A stretch of DNA of 47,801 nucleotides from CANKHJ01 sp035556495 (GTDB lineage Bacteria; Pseudomonadota; Alphaproteobacteria; Rhizobiales; Xanthobacteraceae): positions 1 through 47,801 of the forward strand of contig DATMEW010000149.1 in the NCBI GenBank assembly GCA_035556495.1. The letters run 5' to 3'. Shown piece after piece: positions 16,184 through 23,335 of this stretch (positions are counted from its first letter, which is position 1; every line of letters begins with the position of its first letter). Below the pieces are notes generated by a model. The model made no database searches. It was not told where the DNA came from and saw only the letters and a program-made list of their open reading frames with translations. The translations under genes were made by a program, and so were the position numbers.

Positions 16184-16761
16184 GCGCCGCCTCCCGTCGC
16201 ATAGGGCTCGTTACGGAAGGCCGCGGAGGCGGTCAGCAGCCGCTTGCCGTTCTGCATGTTGGACATGTCATAGCTGCCGATCGCCAGGCGAATCGGCCAC
16301 TGGTAGAATACCCGCACCACGGTGATGCAACCGGGACCGCCGGGCTCATACTTGAAATTGTTGATAAACTTCCCATCGGCATCGACGGGGCGACTCATAT
16401 CGACGGCGGAAAATGCTTCGTATTTGCGCACATCAATGAAGACGCCATTCTGGCAATCGAACATGCCCGAGAGACGACTGCACACCTCATTCTTGAAACC
16501 CTGCGCAGTGAAGCTGGCGTTCTGCGCCTGACCGGTCATGATCAGCCGTGCCGCATCGCTGGTCGCCGTCTCCATGATCTGGGAGGCAAAGAAGACCAGC
16601 GCGGTTTCGATGATTGCAAAAAGAATTCCGAGGAACGGAACGGCAATGAGACTGAACTCCACCGCGGTGGCGCCGTCTTTCTGCCGGACGAAGCGCCGGA
16701 GCAGAGGGGGGGCCGCCGTCTCAAGCGCCGTGAAGATCCGTTTTCCAAGCACTCTGACCAT
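16177..16761 (-). CDS. TadE-like pseudopilin (first)
   Basis: 194 residues. The pseudopilin signature GATAVEFSLIAVPFLGILFA begins at residue 30 and includes the Glu expected five residues after cleavage. The periplasmic part has cysteines (VCSRLSGMFDC, GPGC) that may form disulfides, and a central GQAQNASF segment. It is the promoter-proximal gene of the leftward pair; a CtrA-like site lies about 115 bases upstream. Processing by the CpaA peptidase encoded nearby is expected. Confidence 0.86.
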   Translation of the reverse strand: MVRVLGKRIFTALETAAPPLLRRFVRQKDGATAVEFSLIAVPFLGILFAIIETALVFFASQIMETATSDAARLIMTGQAQNASFTAQGFKNEVCSRLSGMFDCQNGVFIDVRKYEAFSAVDMSRPVDADGKFINNFKYEPGGPGCITVVRVFYQWPIRLAIGSYDMSNMQNGKRLLTASAAFRNEPYATGGGAC

Positions 16762-16877
16762 GCCGAAAGCCCCGAGGGCCCGCCCTTGATTCTCCCGGGC
16801 GGCAACCGACGACCTCTTTGTAGCAAAGGGCTCTTTTTGAAACGTTGCCGCCGTTGCGGACAGAACGGCAGGCTGCC

Positions 16878-16893
16878 TTAACCTTTTATCAAC
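16878..16893. promoter_or_regulatory. CtrA-like site upstream of the TadE pair
   Basis: TTAACCTTTTATCAAC fits the CtrA box TTAA-N7-TTAAC with one mismatch. It lies between the stand-alone CpaC-N gene and the TadE genes, upstream of the latter. In Caulobacter CtrA drives pilus genes; here it is motif evidence only. Confidence 0.4.
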
Positions 16894-16913
16894 CGTATTG
16901 CGCCGGCCGGGCC

Positions 16914-17378
16914 TCAGGGACGGTTGCCGGACGCACCAAGAGCCTGGGTATTGCGGGCGTTGGCCTGCGCCAGCATGGGATCGAAGAAGCCGGCGCTATC
17001 TCCAAGCGTCAGTCGGCGCTCGCAATGCGGGGTACAGCTATAGGATTCCCGCTCGGTCCCCCGATAGACAACAACCGTATCTCCCCAAGGGCCGACCACC
17101 TCGATGGTCCGCTCCGCGAGAACCTTGCCTTCACGGTCCATCGCAATGAAATTGGTCGTACCATAGCCCTTGCCGGTGACGACCATCATCCCGCCCTGCT
17201 GGAGGGTGATATCGGCGATGAGAGGATTACCGATAACGACTGTCGTAGCTCCAGAGGGAAGCTTCTCCAGCCCGGCCTGATCCAGCACGACGCGCATGCG
17301 GTCCGCGGCCATCGCTCCCGTCACCGGCAGAAGAAACAGTGCAACGCAGGCGATCGCTCGCAATCGCAGCAATTTCAT
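16914..17378 (-). CDS. Stand-alone pilus assembly N-terminal domain protein (CpaC-N-like)
   Basis: Secreted protein, 154 residues: signal peptide (LRAIACVALFLLPVTGAMA|AD) and a single T2SS/T3SS pilus N-terminal domain with VVIGNPLIADITLQQGG, MVVTGKGYGTTNFIAMD and ERTIEVVG. The same domain opens the secretin CpaC in this window (VLVADPKIANAVV). There is no secretin domain and no lesion, so it is a separate small gene and not a broken cpaC. A cysteine pair (SCTPHCERR) sits in the C-terminal part. It probably works in the periplasm with the secretin or pseudopilins; that role is inferred from domain and place. Confidence 0.83.
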   Translation of the reverse strand: MKLLRLRAIACVALFLLPVTGAMAADRMRVVLDQAGLEKLPSGATTVVIGNPLIADITLQQGGMMVVTGKGYGTTNFIAMDREGKVLAERTIEVVGPWGDTVVVYRGTERESYSCTPHCERRLTLGDSAGFFDPMLAQANARNTQALGASGNRP

Positions 17379-17493
17379 CGAGCAACTCCAACAGGACCAA
17401 CAGACACACCTGTCCCAATCGAATGCACTCCACCCGAAATTGGTGAATGAATCGAAAATGAACTGTCTTTAAAGCGAGGCATTCTCCGCCCTC

Positions 17494-17508
17494 TGGTGCC
17501 GGGCACCA
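17494..17508. promoter_or_regulatory. 15-base perfect palindrome in the pilus intergenic region
   Basis: TGGTGCC-G-GGCACCA is a perfect dyad, typical in size of a homodimeric regulator site. It lies 116 bases before the CpaC-N start and 251 before flp. No regulator in the window is an obvious partner. Confidence 0.45.
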
Positions 17509-17531
17509 TGCACCACTGCGCGACACAACCC

Positions 17532-17575
17532 TTGTTGAATCAAATACTCTTGATCTTTCTGCTCAAATTCAACAA
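17532..17575. promoter_or_regulatory. 9-base inverted repeat upstream of flp
   Basis: TTGTTGAAT (17532-17540) and ATTCAACAA (17567-17575) are exact inverted copies with a 26-base spacer. Either a two-site operator or a stem-loop in a leader RNA; the sequence does not decide. Confidence 0.45.
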
Positions 17576-17758
17576 TGCCGGAAACCATTTGTTAGCCATA
17601 TCCTGCCACCGTGTAATACTGCGATTTTTCATCATGCGGATTAACCGTGGCGCAAGAAGCCTGCGGTATTGTCCTCCTCAGGTCCCAAGCGCGGCCGGGG
17701 AAATCAGCGGCCCTCGGGATCACGCCAAATCGTCACGTGTGGACCCATGGAGCTGACT

Positions 17759-17926
17759 ATGAAGAACCTCGTTACCCGCTTCGCCAAGGACGAATCCGGC
17801 GCGACCGCCATTGAATATGGCCTCATCGCCGCCGGCATCTCCGTCGCCATCATCTTCGCCGTGAACGGCATCGGCGGCAAACTGAAGACCGCTTTCGAGA
17901 AGGTCGAGAACAATATCAAGGAGTAA
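17759..17926 (+). CDS. flp: Flp/Fap pilin (major Tad pilin)
   Basis: Structural subunit of the Tad pilus, 55 residues. Short basic leader, cleavage expected after Gly14 (DESG|ATAIEYGL), Glu at mature position 5 followed by Tyr, then a single hydrophobic helix (LIAAGISVAIIFAVNGIGG) and a short charged tail (KTAFEKVENNIKE). GGAG lies six bases before the start; an upstream in-frame ATG (17747) overlaps that site and is less likely. A strong terminator follows, so flp is probably made as its own abundant transcript, as usual for major pilins. Confidence 0.96.
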   Translation: MKNLVTRFAKDESGATAIEYGLIAAGISVAIIFAVNGIGGKLKTAFEKVENNIKE

Positions 17927-17944
17927 GCCTCGCTTGCTCGCCGG

Positions 17945-17975
17945 AAAAAGGCTCCGGCATGGCCGGAGCCTTTTT
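17945..17975 (+). terminator. Rho-independent terminator after flp
   Basis: GGCTCCGGC-ATG-GCCGGAGCC: nine perfect pairs, three-base loop, then five T. An A5 run before the stem lets it work in the other direction too. It separates high flp expression from cpaA. Confidence 0.92.
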
Positions 17976-18102
17976 ATTTCCTGGAATCGATCCGAATACG
18001 GCAACCGGCCACACATTCGTTAACGACGCTTCCGGATAGTACCGCTTGCCGGAAGACTCGTTTCTGAGCAGCCGGTCGCGAACGAACGAGAACGGACTGG
18101 CC

Positions 18103-18609
18103 ATGGATTTCATGACAGATGCGCTCCGGCTTCTGCTGTTTCCGTCGCTGATGGCATTTGCCGCCTCCAGCGACCTGCTGACCATGACGATCTCGAACCG
18201 CATTTCACTGCTGCTCATCGCCGGCTTCGTCGCTCTTGCACCGGCAGCCGGCCTGTCATTTGAAGCAATGGGCTGGCATTTCCTGGCAGGACTGCTGGTG
18301 CTTGTGGTGAGTTTCGGTTTCTTCAGCCGGGGCTGGGTCGGCGGCGGCGACGCCAAGCTGGCGGCAGCAGCGGCGCTCTGGTTCGGCTTCGACCAGATGA
18401 TGCCATTTCTGCTCTATGCCTCCGTTCTCGGCGGCGCGCTGACGCTGCTGATGCTGCAGTTCCGCGAGTATCCGCTGCATCCGGTCTTCGTCAGGCAGGA
18501 CTGGGTGCTTCGGCTGCATCATAAGGACACCGGAATACCCTATGGCATCGCGCTCGCGGCCAGCGCCCTGATGACCTATCCGGACACGATCTGGATGAAG
18601 GGCTTCTGA
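18103..18609 (+). CDS. cpaA: Prepilin peptidase CpaA (TadV)
   Basis: Membrane aspartic protease that cleaves Flp and TadE-type prepilins. 168 residues with about five membrane helices and no N-terminal methylase domain, the short TadV form. Catalytic Asp24 (ASSDLLTMTISNR) and Asp83 in GWVGGGDAKL (the GxGD motif) are both present. ATG 18103 was chosen; ATG 18112 three codons later is an alternative and an earlier start at 18046 seems too long. It stands alone between the flp terminator and a GC-rich hairpin. Confidence 0.93.
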   Translation: MDFMTDALRLLLFPSLMAFAASSDLLTMTISNRISLLLIAGFVALAPAAGLSFEAMGWHFLAGLLVLVVSFGFFSRGWVGGGDAKLAAAAALWFGFDQMMPFLLYASVLGGALTLLMLQFREYPLHPVFVRQDWVLRLHHKDTGIPYGIALAASALMTYPDTIWMKGF

Positions 18610-18641
18610 GACCCTTCACGCACCGTTAATTTTTCTGTTCT

Positions 18642-18668
18642 CACGCGGCCGGGATCGCCGGCTGCGTG
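18642..18668. other. GC-rich hairpin after cpaA
   Basis: CACGCGGCCGG and CCGGCTGCGTG form 11 pairs (one G-T) around GATCG. There is no T run, so it is a weak terminator or an RNA-stabilising stem at the cpaA 3' end. Confidence 0.45.
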
Positions 18669-18740
18669 CGTTCGCCTATAGTGCGATCAAGTGCGACCTA
18701 TCCTCGTGAGATTTGATTAACTCGATTTAGATACGGGCAA

Positions 18741-18756
18741 TTAACCATGCCTTGAC
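18741..18756 (+). promoter_or_regulatory. CtrA-like site upstream of cpaB
   Basis: TTAACCATGCCTTGAC fits TTAA-N7-TTAAC with one mismatch and includes the exact TTAACCAT half-site form. A poorer TTAA-N7-TAGA lies at 18717-18731. Located 82-97 bases before cpaB, the first gene of the long pilus operon. Confidence 0.42.
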
Positions 18757-18837
18757 CATTCTCTGCTGAACTCACCCTGCGCCGCCATTTTGCCCAGGCA
18801 CGGATGCGCAGGCGAGTGTTTGTAGAGAGTCAAGCGT

Positions 18838-19635
18838 ATGAATGTCGCACGTATAGCCGTGCTCGCGGTCGCCATCGGTGCGGGTGGTCTTGCCGCCATG
18901 CTTGCGGGCCGGTCCGATCCGCCGCCGGCCCCCGTCGCGCAGCCCGCGAAATCCATCGACACCACCGCAGTGCTCGTTGCAGGAGCGGATATCGCGATGG
19001 GAGACCGGATCAAGGCCGGCGCCCTGTCGTGGCAGGAGTGGCCCAGCACGAGCGCCAGCGCGGCCTTCATCCGGCGTAAGGATCGTCCTGAGGCGCTGAG
19101 CGAGTTGCAGGGCGCTATCGCCCGCCAGCCCATTCTCAACGGCGAGCCCATCCGGGACGCCAAGCTGATCAAGAGCGACGGCTCCGGATTCATGGCGGCG
19201 ATCCTGCCATCCGGCATGCGTGCTGTTTCAACCCCCGTTTCGCCGGAAACCAGTGCCGGCGGCTTCATTCTGCCGAACGATCATGTCGACGTGATCCTGA
19301 CCCGGCGGGACCGCGTCGCCGAACGGTCCACCGGCACGGAAACGATGGTCAGCGAGATGATCCTGCCGAATATCCGCGTCCTGGCGATCGACCAGACCAT
19401 CGGCGAGAAGGACGGCCAGAAAGTCGTCGTCGGCCGCACTGCAACTCTGGAGCTGTCGCCCGATCAGGTGGAAACCCTCGCGCTCTCGCAGCAACTCGGC
19501 ACGCTGTCACTGGCGCTGCGCAGCCTCGTCGACACCGACAGGTCGAAGACCGAACCGGTCGCGAGCACCAACCGCAAGGGCGGAGTGAACATGGTGCGCT
19601 TCGGCGTTCAGACCGTCTCCCCGCCAGTGAACTGA
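18838..19635 (+). CDS. cpaB: Pilus assembly protein CpaB (RcpC)
   Basis: Periplasmic, inner-membrane-anchored Tad component, 265 residues. One N-terminal membrane helix (ARIAVLAVAIGAGGLAAML), a proline-rich stretch, an SAF domain (VLVAGADIAMGDRIKAGALSW ... PILNGEPIRDAKLI) and the RcpC-type domain (MRAVSTPVSPETSAGGFILPNDHVDVIL). First gene of a rightward series cpaB-cpaC-cpaD-cpaE-cpaF-tadB-tadC with small gaps. Stabilises the secretin channel in related systems. Confidence 0.93.
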   Translation: MNVARIAVLAVAIGAGGLAAMLAGRSDPPPAPVAQPAKSIDTTAVLVAGADIAMGDRIKAGALSWQEWPSTSASAAFIRRKDRPEALSELQGAIARQPILNGEPIRDAKLIKSDGSGFMAAILPSGMRAVSTPVSPETSAGGFILPNDHVDVILTRRDRVAERSTGTETMVSEMILPNIRVLAIDQTIGEKDGQKVVVGRTATLELSPDQVETLALSQQLGTLSLALRSLVDTDRSKTEPVASTNRKGGVNMVRFGVQTVSPPVN

Positions 19636-19661
19636 TCCGCGCCCGTCCGGAGTTTGGAAAC

Positions 19662-21158
19662 ATGAAGACCACGACATTCACGGCCCTGGCGGCGATGTCC
19701 CTGATGGCTCTCGGCTTCGGGCTGAGCACCACAAATCCGGCCAGCGCCGCCGATCCCGCCGCGATGCGGGATTCGGTCATCCATGTTTCCGCCAGCGACG
19801 TCACCTCCCGCTTCGTGCCGCTCGGCATCGGCAAGTCCGTGGTCATCGACCTGCCGCGCGACATCAAGGATGTGCTGGTCGCAGACCCCAAGATTGCCAA
19901 CGCCGTCGTCCGATCCTCCCGCCGGGCCTATATCATCGGCGCGGCCGTCGGCCAGACCAATGTTTTCTTTTTTGATGCGAATGGCGAGCAGATCACCGGC
20001 CTCGACATCGCGGTGAAGCGCGACCTCAACGGCCTGCGTGCCGTACTGAAACAGACGGTCGGCGACGGCGTCCGGGTCGAGACGCTGGGCAGCGACGGCG
20101 TCATCCTGACCGGCACGGTCTCGAGCGCAGCCGAAGCGCAGCAGGCATACGACATCGCCGCGCGGCTCCTCGATGTCGGAACCGCCGTGACCACCCCCCA
20201 GGGCAGCAAGATCGTCAACGCCATCACCGTGGCCGGCCGCGATCAGGTGATGCTGAAAGTCACGGTCGCCGAGGTGCAGCGCGATGTGATCAAGCAGCTC
20301 GGCGTCGACATTTCCGGCAACCTCGCGGTGAATTCCGCCACGCTTCAGTACGGCGTCATCAACCCGTTCTCCGCCTTCGGCTCGGCGCTCGGCCAGTCGG
20401 CCGCGACGGCCAGCAACGGGTCCATCAGCGCAACGCTGCGGGCGATGGAGCGTGCCGGCGTCGTTCGCACACTGGCCGAGCCGACGCTTACCGCCATTTC
20501 AGGGGAAAGCGCTTATTTTCTCGCCGGCGGCGAGTTTCCCATTCCGGGCAACTTCAGTTGCGACCCGCAAACCCGCGTCTGCCAGACCTCCGTGCAGTTC
20601 AAGAAATTCGGCGTCGGGCTGAATTTTACTCCGGTCGTGCTGTCGGAAGGCCGCATCAGCCTCAAGGTGATGAGCGAGGTTTCTGAACTGTCGACTGAAA
20701 ATGCGCTGACGCTGACCCAGTCCGTTGGTGGCGGTCAGAATCAGACGCTGACCATCCCCTCTGTTCGCACGCGGCGCGCCGAAACGACTCTCGAAATTCC
20801 CTCCGGCGGCTCGATGGCCATGGCCGGTCTCATTCAGGAGCAGACCCGGCAGGCGATCAACGGCGTGCCCGGCCTGATGAACCTGCCGATCCTCGGCGCG
20901 CTGTTCAAGAGTCGCGACTATATCAATCGCCAGACCGAACTGATGGTGCTGGTCACGCCCTATGTCGTCCGCGCGGTCGCGCAGAAGGATCTCTCGCGCC
21001 CGGACGACGGCTTCGCCGACTCCAGCGATCCTTCCGCCGTGCTGCTTGGCCGCCTGAACCGCATCTACGGCACGACCGGCCGGAGCGGCCCGGCGCGCAC
21101 GGCCGCAACGAAGCCGGCTGGCCAGTATCACGGTCGCTACGGTTTCATTCTCGACTGA
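19662..21158 (+). CDS. cpaC: Tad secretin CpaC (RcpA)
   Basis: Forms the outer-membrane pore of the pilus. 498 residues: signal peptide (to about 30), the pilus N-domain (IGKSVVIDLPRDIKDVLVADPKIANAVV), a BON-like domain (LKQTVGDGVRVETLGSDGVILTGTV), then the secretin domain with VMLKVTVAEVQRD, GVVRTLAEPTLTAISGESAYFLAGGEFP, and the closing LPILGALFKSRDYINRQTELMVLVTPY. A Cys pair in CDPQTRVC lies in the secretin lip region. Complete and of usual length. Confidence 0.96.
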   Translation: MKTTTFTALAAMSLMALGFGLSTTNPASAADPAAMRDSVIHVSASDVTSRFVPLGIGKSVVIDLPRDIKDVLVADPKIANAVVRSSRRAYIIGAAVGQTNVFFFDANGEQITGLDIAVKRDLNGLRAVLKQTVGDGVRVETLGSDGVILTGTVSSAAEAQQAYDIAARLLDVGTAVTTPQGSKIVNAITVAGRDQVMLKVTVAEVQRDVIKQLGVDISGNLAVNSATLQYGVINPFSAFGSALGQSAATASNGSISATLRAMERAGVVRTLAEPTLTAISGESAYFLAGGEFPIPGNFSCDPQTRVCQTSVQFKKFGVGLNFTPVVLSEGRISLKVMSEVSELSTENALTLTQSVGGGQNQTLTIPSVRTRRAETTLEIPSGGSMAMAGLIQEQTRQAINGVPGLMNLPILGALFKSRDYINRQTELMVLVTPYVVRAVAQKDLSRPDDGFADSSDPSAVLLGRLNRIYGTTGRSGPARTAATKPAGQYHGRYGFILD

Positions 21159-21191
21159 CGCTGCACGGATTCATTGTTCCAGGGGCTCCCC

Positions 21192-21932
21192 ATGCTCTCC
21201 ACCGTAACGACTTTCGTTCCCGTGACACGCGCCCGGCCTTGGCTGCATATCGCTCTTTCCTTAGGCGCGGCCGTGATGCTCACCGGCTGCATGGGCACGC
21301 GCGACGTCACCGGCTCGGTTCCAAACGATATCCGCCAGCGTCATCCGATCACCTTGCAGGAGGGCGATCAGTCGATGGAGATTTTCGTTGGAGCCAAGCG
21401 CGGCGGGCTCACGCCGCTGCAACGCGCGGAGGTGCTGGCTTTTGCCCGCAACTGGCAGCGCCAGGCCACCGGCGGGATCATCATCGATATGCCGGCGGGC
21501 ACGGCCAACGAGGCTTCCGCACGCGAGGCGCATCGGGAAATCCGCTCCATTCTGTCGGCAGCCGGCGCAGCGCGCGGCGCGATCATCGAGCGTCCCTATC
21601 GTCCTGCGCATCCGAACCAACTCGCACCGATCCGGCTGAACTACCCCCGCGTGACCGCGCAGGCCGGCCCCTGCGGCCTGTGGCCTGACGACCTTGGCCC
21701 CTCGGCCAATGCGAAGCATTTCGAGAATCGGCAGTATCACAACTTCGGCTGCGCCTCCCAGCGCAACCTCGCCGCCATGGTGGAGGAGCCGGCAGATCTG
21801 GTGCAGCCCCGGGCATCCACCCCCATCTACACCGCCCGCAGGACGATGGTGCTGGAGAAGTATCGCCAGGGACAGGACCCGGCAGCGGTCTATTCCAACA
21901 GCCGCGGCAGAATCAGCGAGATCGGCCAATGA
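21192..21932 (+). CDS. cpaD: Pilus assembly lipoprotein CpaD
   Basis: Outer-membrane lipoprotein pilotin/partner of the secretin. 246 residues; lipobox MLTGC with lipidated Cys33, then the CpaD domain (RHPITLQEGDQSMEIFVGAKRGGLTPLQRAEVLAFARNW) and FGCASQRNLAAMVEEPADLVQPR. AGGGG six bases upstream supports this ATG over one six codons earlier. Its TGA overlaps the cpaE start (ATGATGA), so translation is coupled. Confidence 0.94.
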   Translation: MLSTVTTFVPVTRARPWLHIALSLGAAVMLTGCMGTRDVTGSVPNDIRQRHPITLQEGDQSMEIFVGAKRGGLTPLQRAEVLAFARNWQRQATGGIIIDMPAGTANEASAREAHREIRSILSAAGAARGAIIERPYRPAHPNQLAPIRLNYPRVTAQAGPCGLWPDDLGPSANAKHFENRQYHNFGCASQRNLAAMVEEPADLVQPRASTPIYTARRTMVLEKYRQGQDPAAVYSNSRGRISEIGQ

Positions 21933-23203
21933 TGACCTATGCCCGCGCCAGCACCGACGGCGATGCGACCGTCGCTCCGGCCATCACATCGGACGACCAC
22001 ATCGCGCCGGTGCCGCGCGTCTCCATTCAGGCGTTCTGCGAATCCGTGGAAACGGCCGCGGCCATCCAGGCCGCTGCGGAAGACCGCCGGCTGGCCAAGG
22101 CTCATCTCAAGATCCAGATGGGCGGCATCACCGCCGCGGTCGAGTCCTATCGCACCGCCTCGACGCCCAATGTCATTGTGATCGAGTCCGAAAGCCGTGG
22201 CGCGGATATCATCGCGGCGCTCGATCAGCTCGCGGAATATTGCGACCCCGGCACCCGCGTCATCGTCATCGGCCGTCTCAACGACGTATTCCTCTATCGT
22301 GAACTGACAAAGCGCGGTGTCAGCGACTATCTCATCACACCGCTCGGCGCGCTCGATATCGTTCGCGCCGTATCCAACCTGTTTTCGGCTCCCGACGCCA
22401 AGCCGGTCGGCCGCGTGATCGCCGTCGTTGGCGCCAAGGGCGGCGTCGGCGCGTCAACGATCTCCCACAACGTGAGCTGGTCGATCGCCGGCGACATCGG
22501 CCTGGATTCGGTTATCGCGGATCTCGACCTCCCCTTCGGCACGGCCGGGCTCGACTACAATCAGGACCCTTCCCAGAGCATCGCCGATGCGGTGTTCTCG
22601 CCCGAGCGGGTGGACACTGCCTTTGTCGACCGGCTGCTATCCAAATGCACCGATCACCTCAGCTTGCTGGCAGCTCCCGCCATGCTCGACCGCGTTTATG
22701 ACTTCGGCGAGGAGGCTTTCGATTCCATTTTCGATTCGCTGCGGGCGACCGTGCCTTGCGTCGTCCTGGATGTGCCTCACCAATGGAGCGCCTGGACCCG
22801 GCGCGCGCTGATCGGCGCCGATGATATTCTGATCGTGGCCGAGCCGGATCTGGCCAACCTCCGAAACGCCAAGAACCTCATCGATCTGTTGCGGGCGGGG
22901 CGGCCGAACGACCGGCGACCTCACTACTGCCTCAACAAGGCCAGCATGCCGAAGCGCCCGGAGATCAAGCCCGCAGACTTCGCAAAGGCGCTTGAAGACG
23001 AGCCGGTCGCCATCATCCCCTTCGAACCGCAACTGTTTGGAACAGCCGCCAACAACGGCCAGATGATTGCCGAAATGTCCGCCAGTCATCGCACAACCGA
23101 GATTTTTCACGGGCTGGCGCAGTTGCTGACCGGCCGATCGGAAATCCGGAAGGCGAAACCCGGCCTCTTCTCGCCTCTGCTCGAAAAGTTGCGGCGGGCC
23201 TGA
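21929..23203 (+). CDS. cpaE: Pilus assembly ATPase-like protein CpaE (TadZ)
   Basis: Localisation factor placing the Tad machine, often at a cell pole. 424 residues: an N-terminal receiver-like domain (about 30-155; NVIVIES, SDYLITPLGALDIVRAV) and a ParA/MinD-type domain starting at GRVIAVVGAKGGVGAS. The P loop reads KGGVGAST (170-177), with Ala in place of the usual invariant Lys/Ser pattern; this variant is common in CpaE proteins and may mean weak or no ATP hydrolysis. Coupled to cpaD by overlap; 132 bases separate it from cpaF. Confidence 0.94.
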   Translation: MMTYARASTDGDATVAPAITSDDHIAPVPRVSIQAFCESVETAAAIQAAAEDRRLAKAHLKIQMGGITAAVESYRTASTPNVIVIESESRGADIIAALDQLAEYCDPGTRVIVIGRLNDVFLYRELTKRGVSDYLITPLGALDIVRAVSNLFSAPDAKPVGRVIAVVGAKGGVGASTISHNVSWSIAGDIGLDSVIADLDLPFGTAGLDYNQDPSQSIADAVFSPERVDTAFVDRLLSKCTDHLSLLAAPAMLDRVYDFGEEAFDSIFDSLRATVPCVVLDVPHQWSAWTRRALIGADDILIVAEPDLANLRNAKNLIDLLRAGRPNDRRPHYCLNKASMPKRPEIKPADFAKALEDEPVAIIPFEPQLFGTAANNGQMIAEMSASHRTTEIFHGLAQLLTGRSEIRKAKPGLFSPLLEKLRRA

Positions 23204-23220
23204 ACGGCAAAGGCACGGAC

Positions 23221-23331
23221 ATGACGATGCAATTCCAACGGCTCTGTCGCCCCGATCATTCGCCACATGACCGGCACCGCTGGCACAGCGATCGCCGACG
23301 TGGCTGCATTGTCTTCCAGTTGAGGAGGTGA
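23221..23331 (+). CDS. Possible 36-codon reading frame before cpaF
   Basis: ATG to TGA, 36 codons, rich in Arg and His and ending ...IVFQLRR. Its last codons are made of the GAGGAGG ribosome site of cpaF, whose GTG lies four bases after the TGA. That layout would allow translational coupling. There is no recognisable homologue and only a poor ribosome site before the ATG, so it may be chance. Confidence 0.2.
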   Translation: MTMQFQRLCRPDHSPHDRHRWHSDRRRGCIVFQLRR

Positions 23332-23335
23332 CAAC

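Larger units (their letters stand above)
17379..17758. other. Divergent intergenic region of the pilus locus
   Basis: 380 bases between the leftward CpaC-N gene and rightward flp, with no coding frame of merit. It holds two inverted repeats listed separately and a TTAACC half-site at 17641-17646. It must contain the promoters of both units and, given its length, probably operators and a long flp leader. Confidence 0.6.

Noticed and set aside
22459..22482. CpaE P loop KGGVGAST as a damaged ATPase
   Set aside because: This variation is common in CpaE/TadZ proteins, so not evidence of decay.
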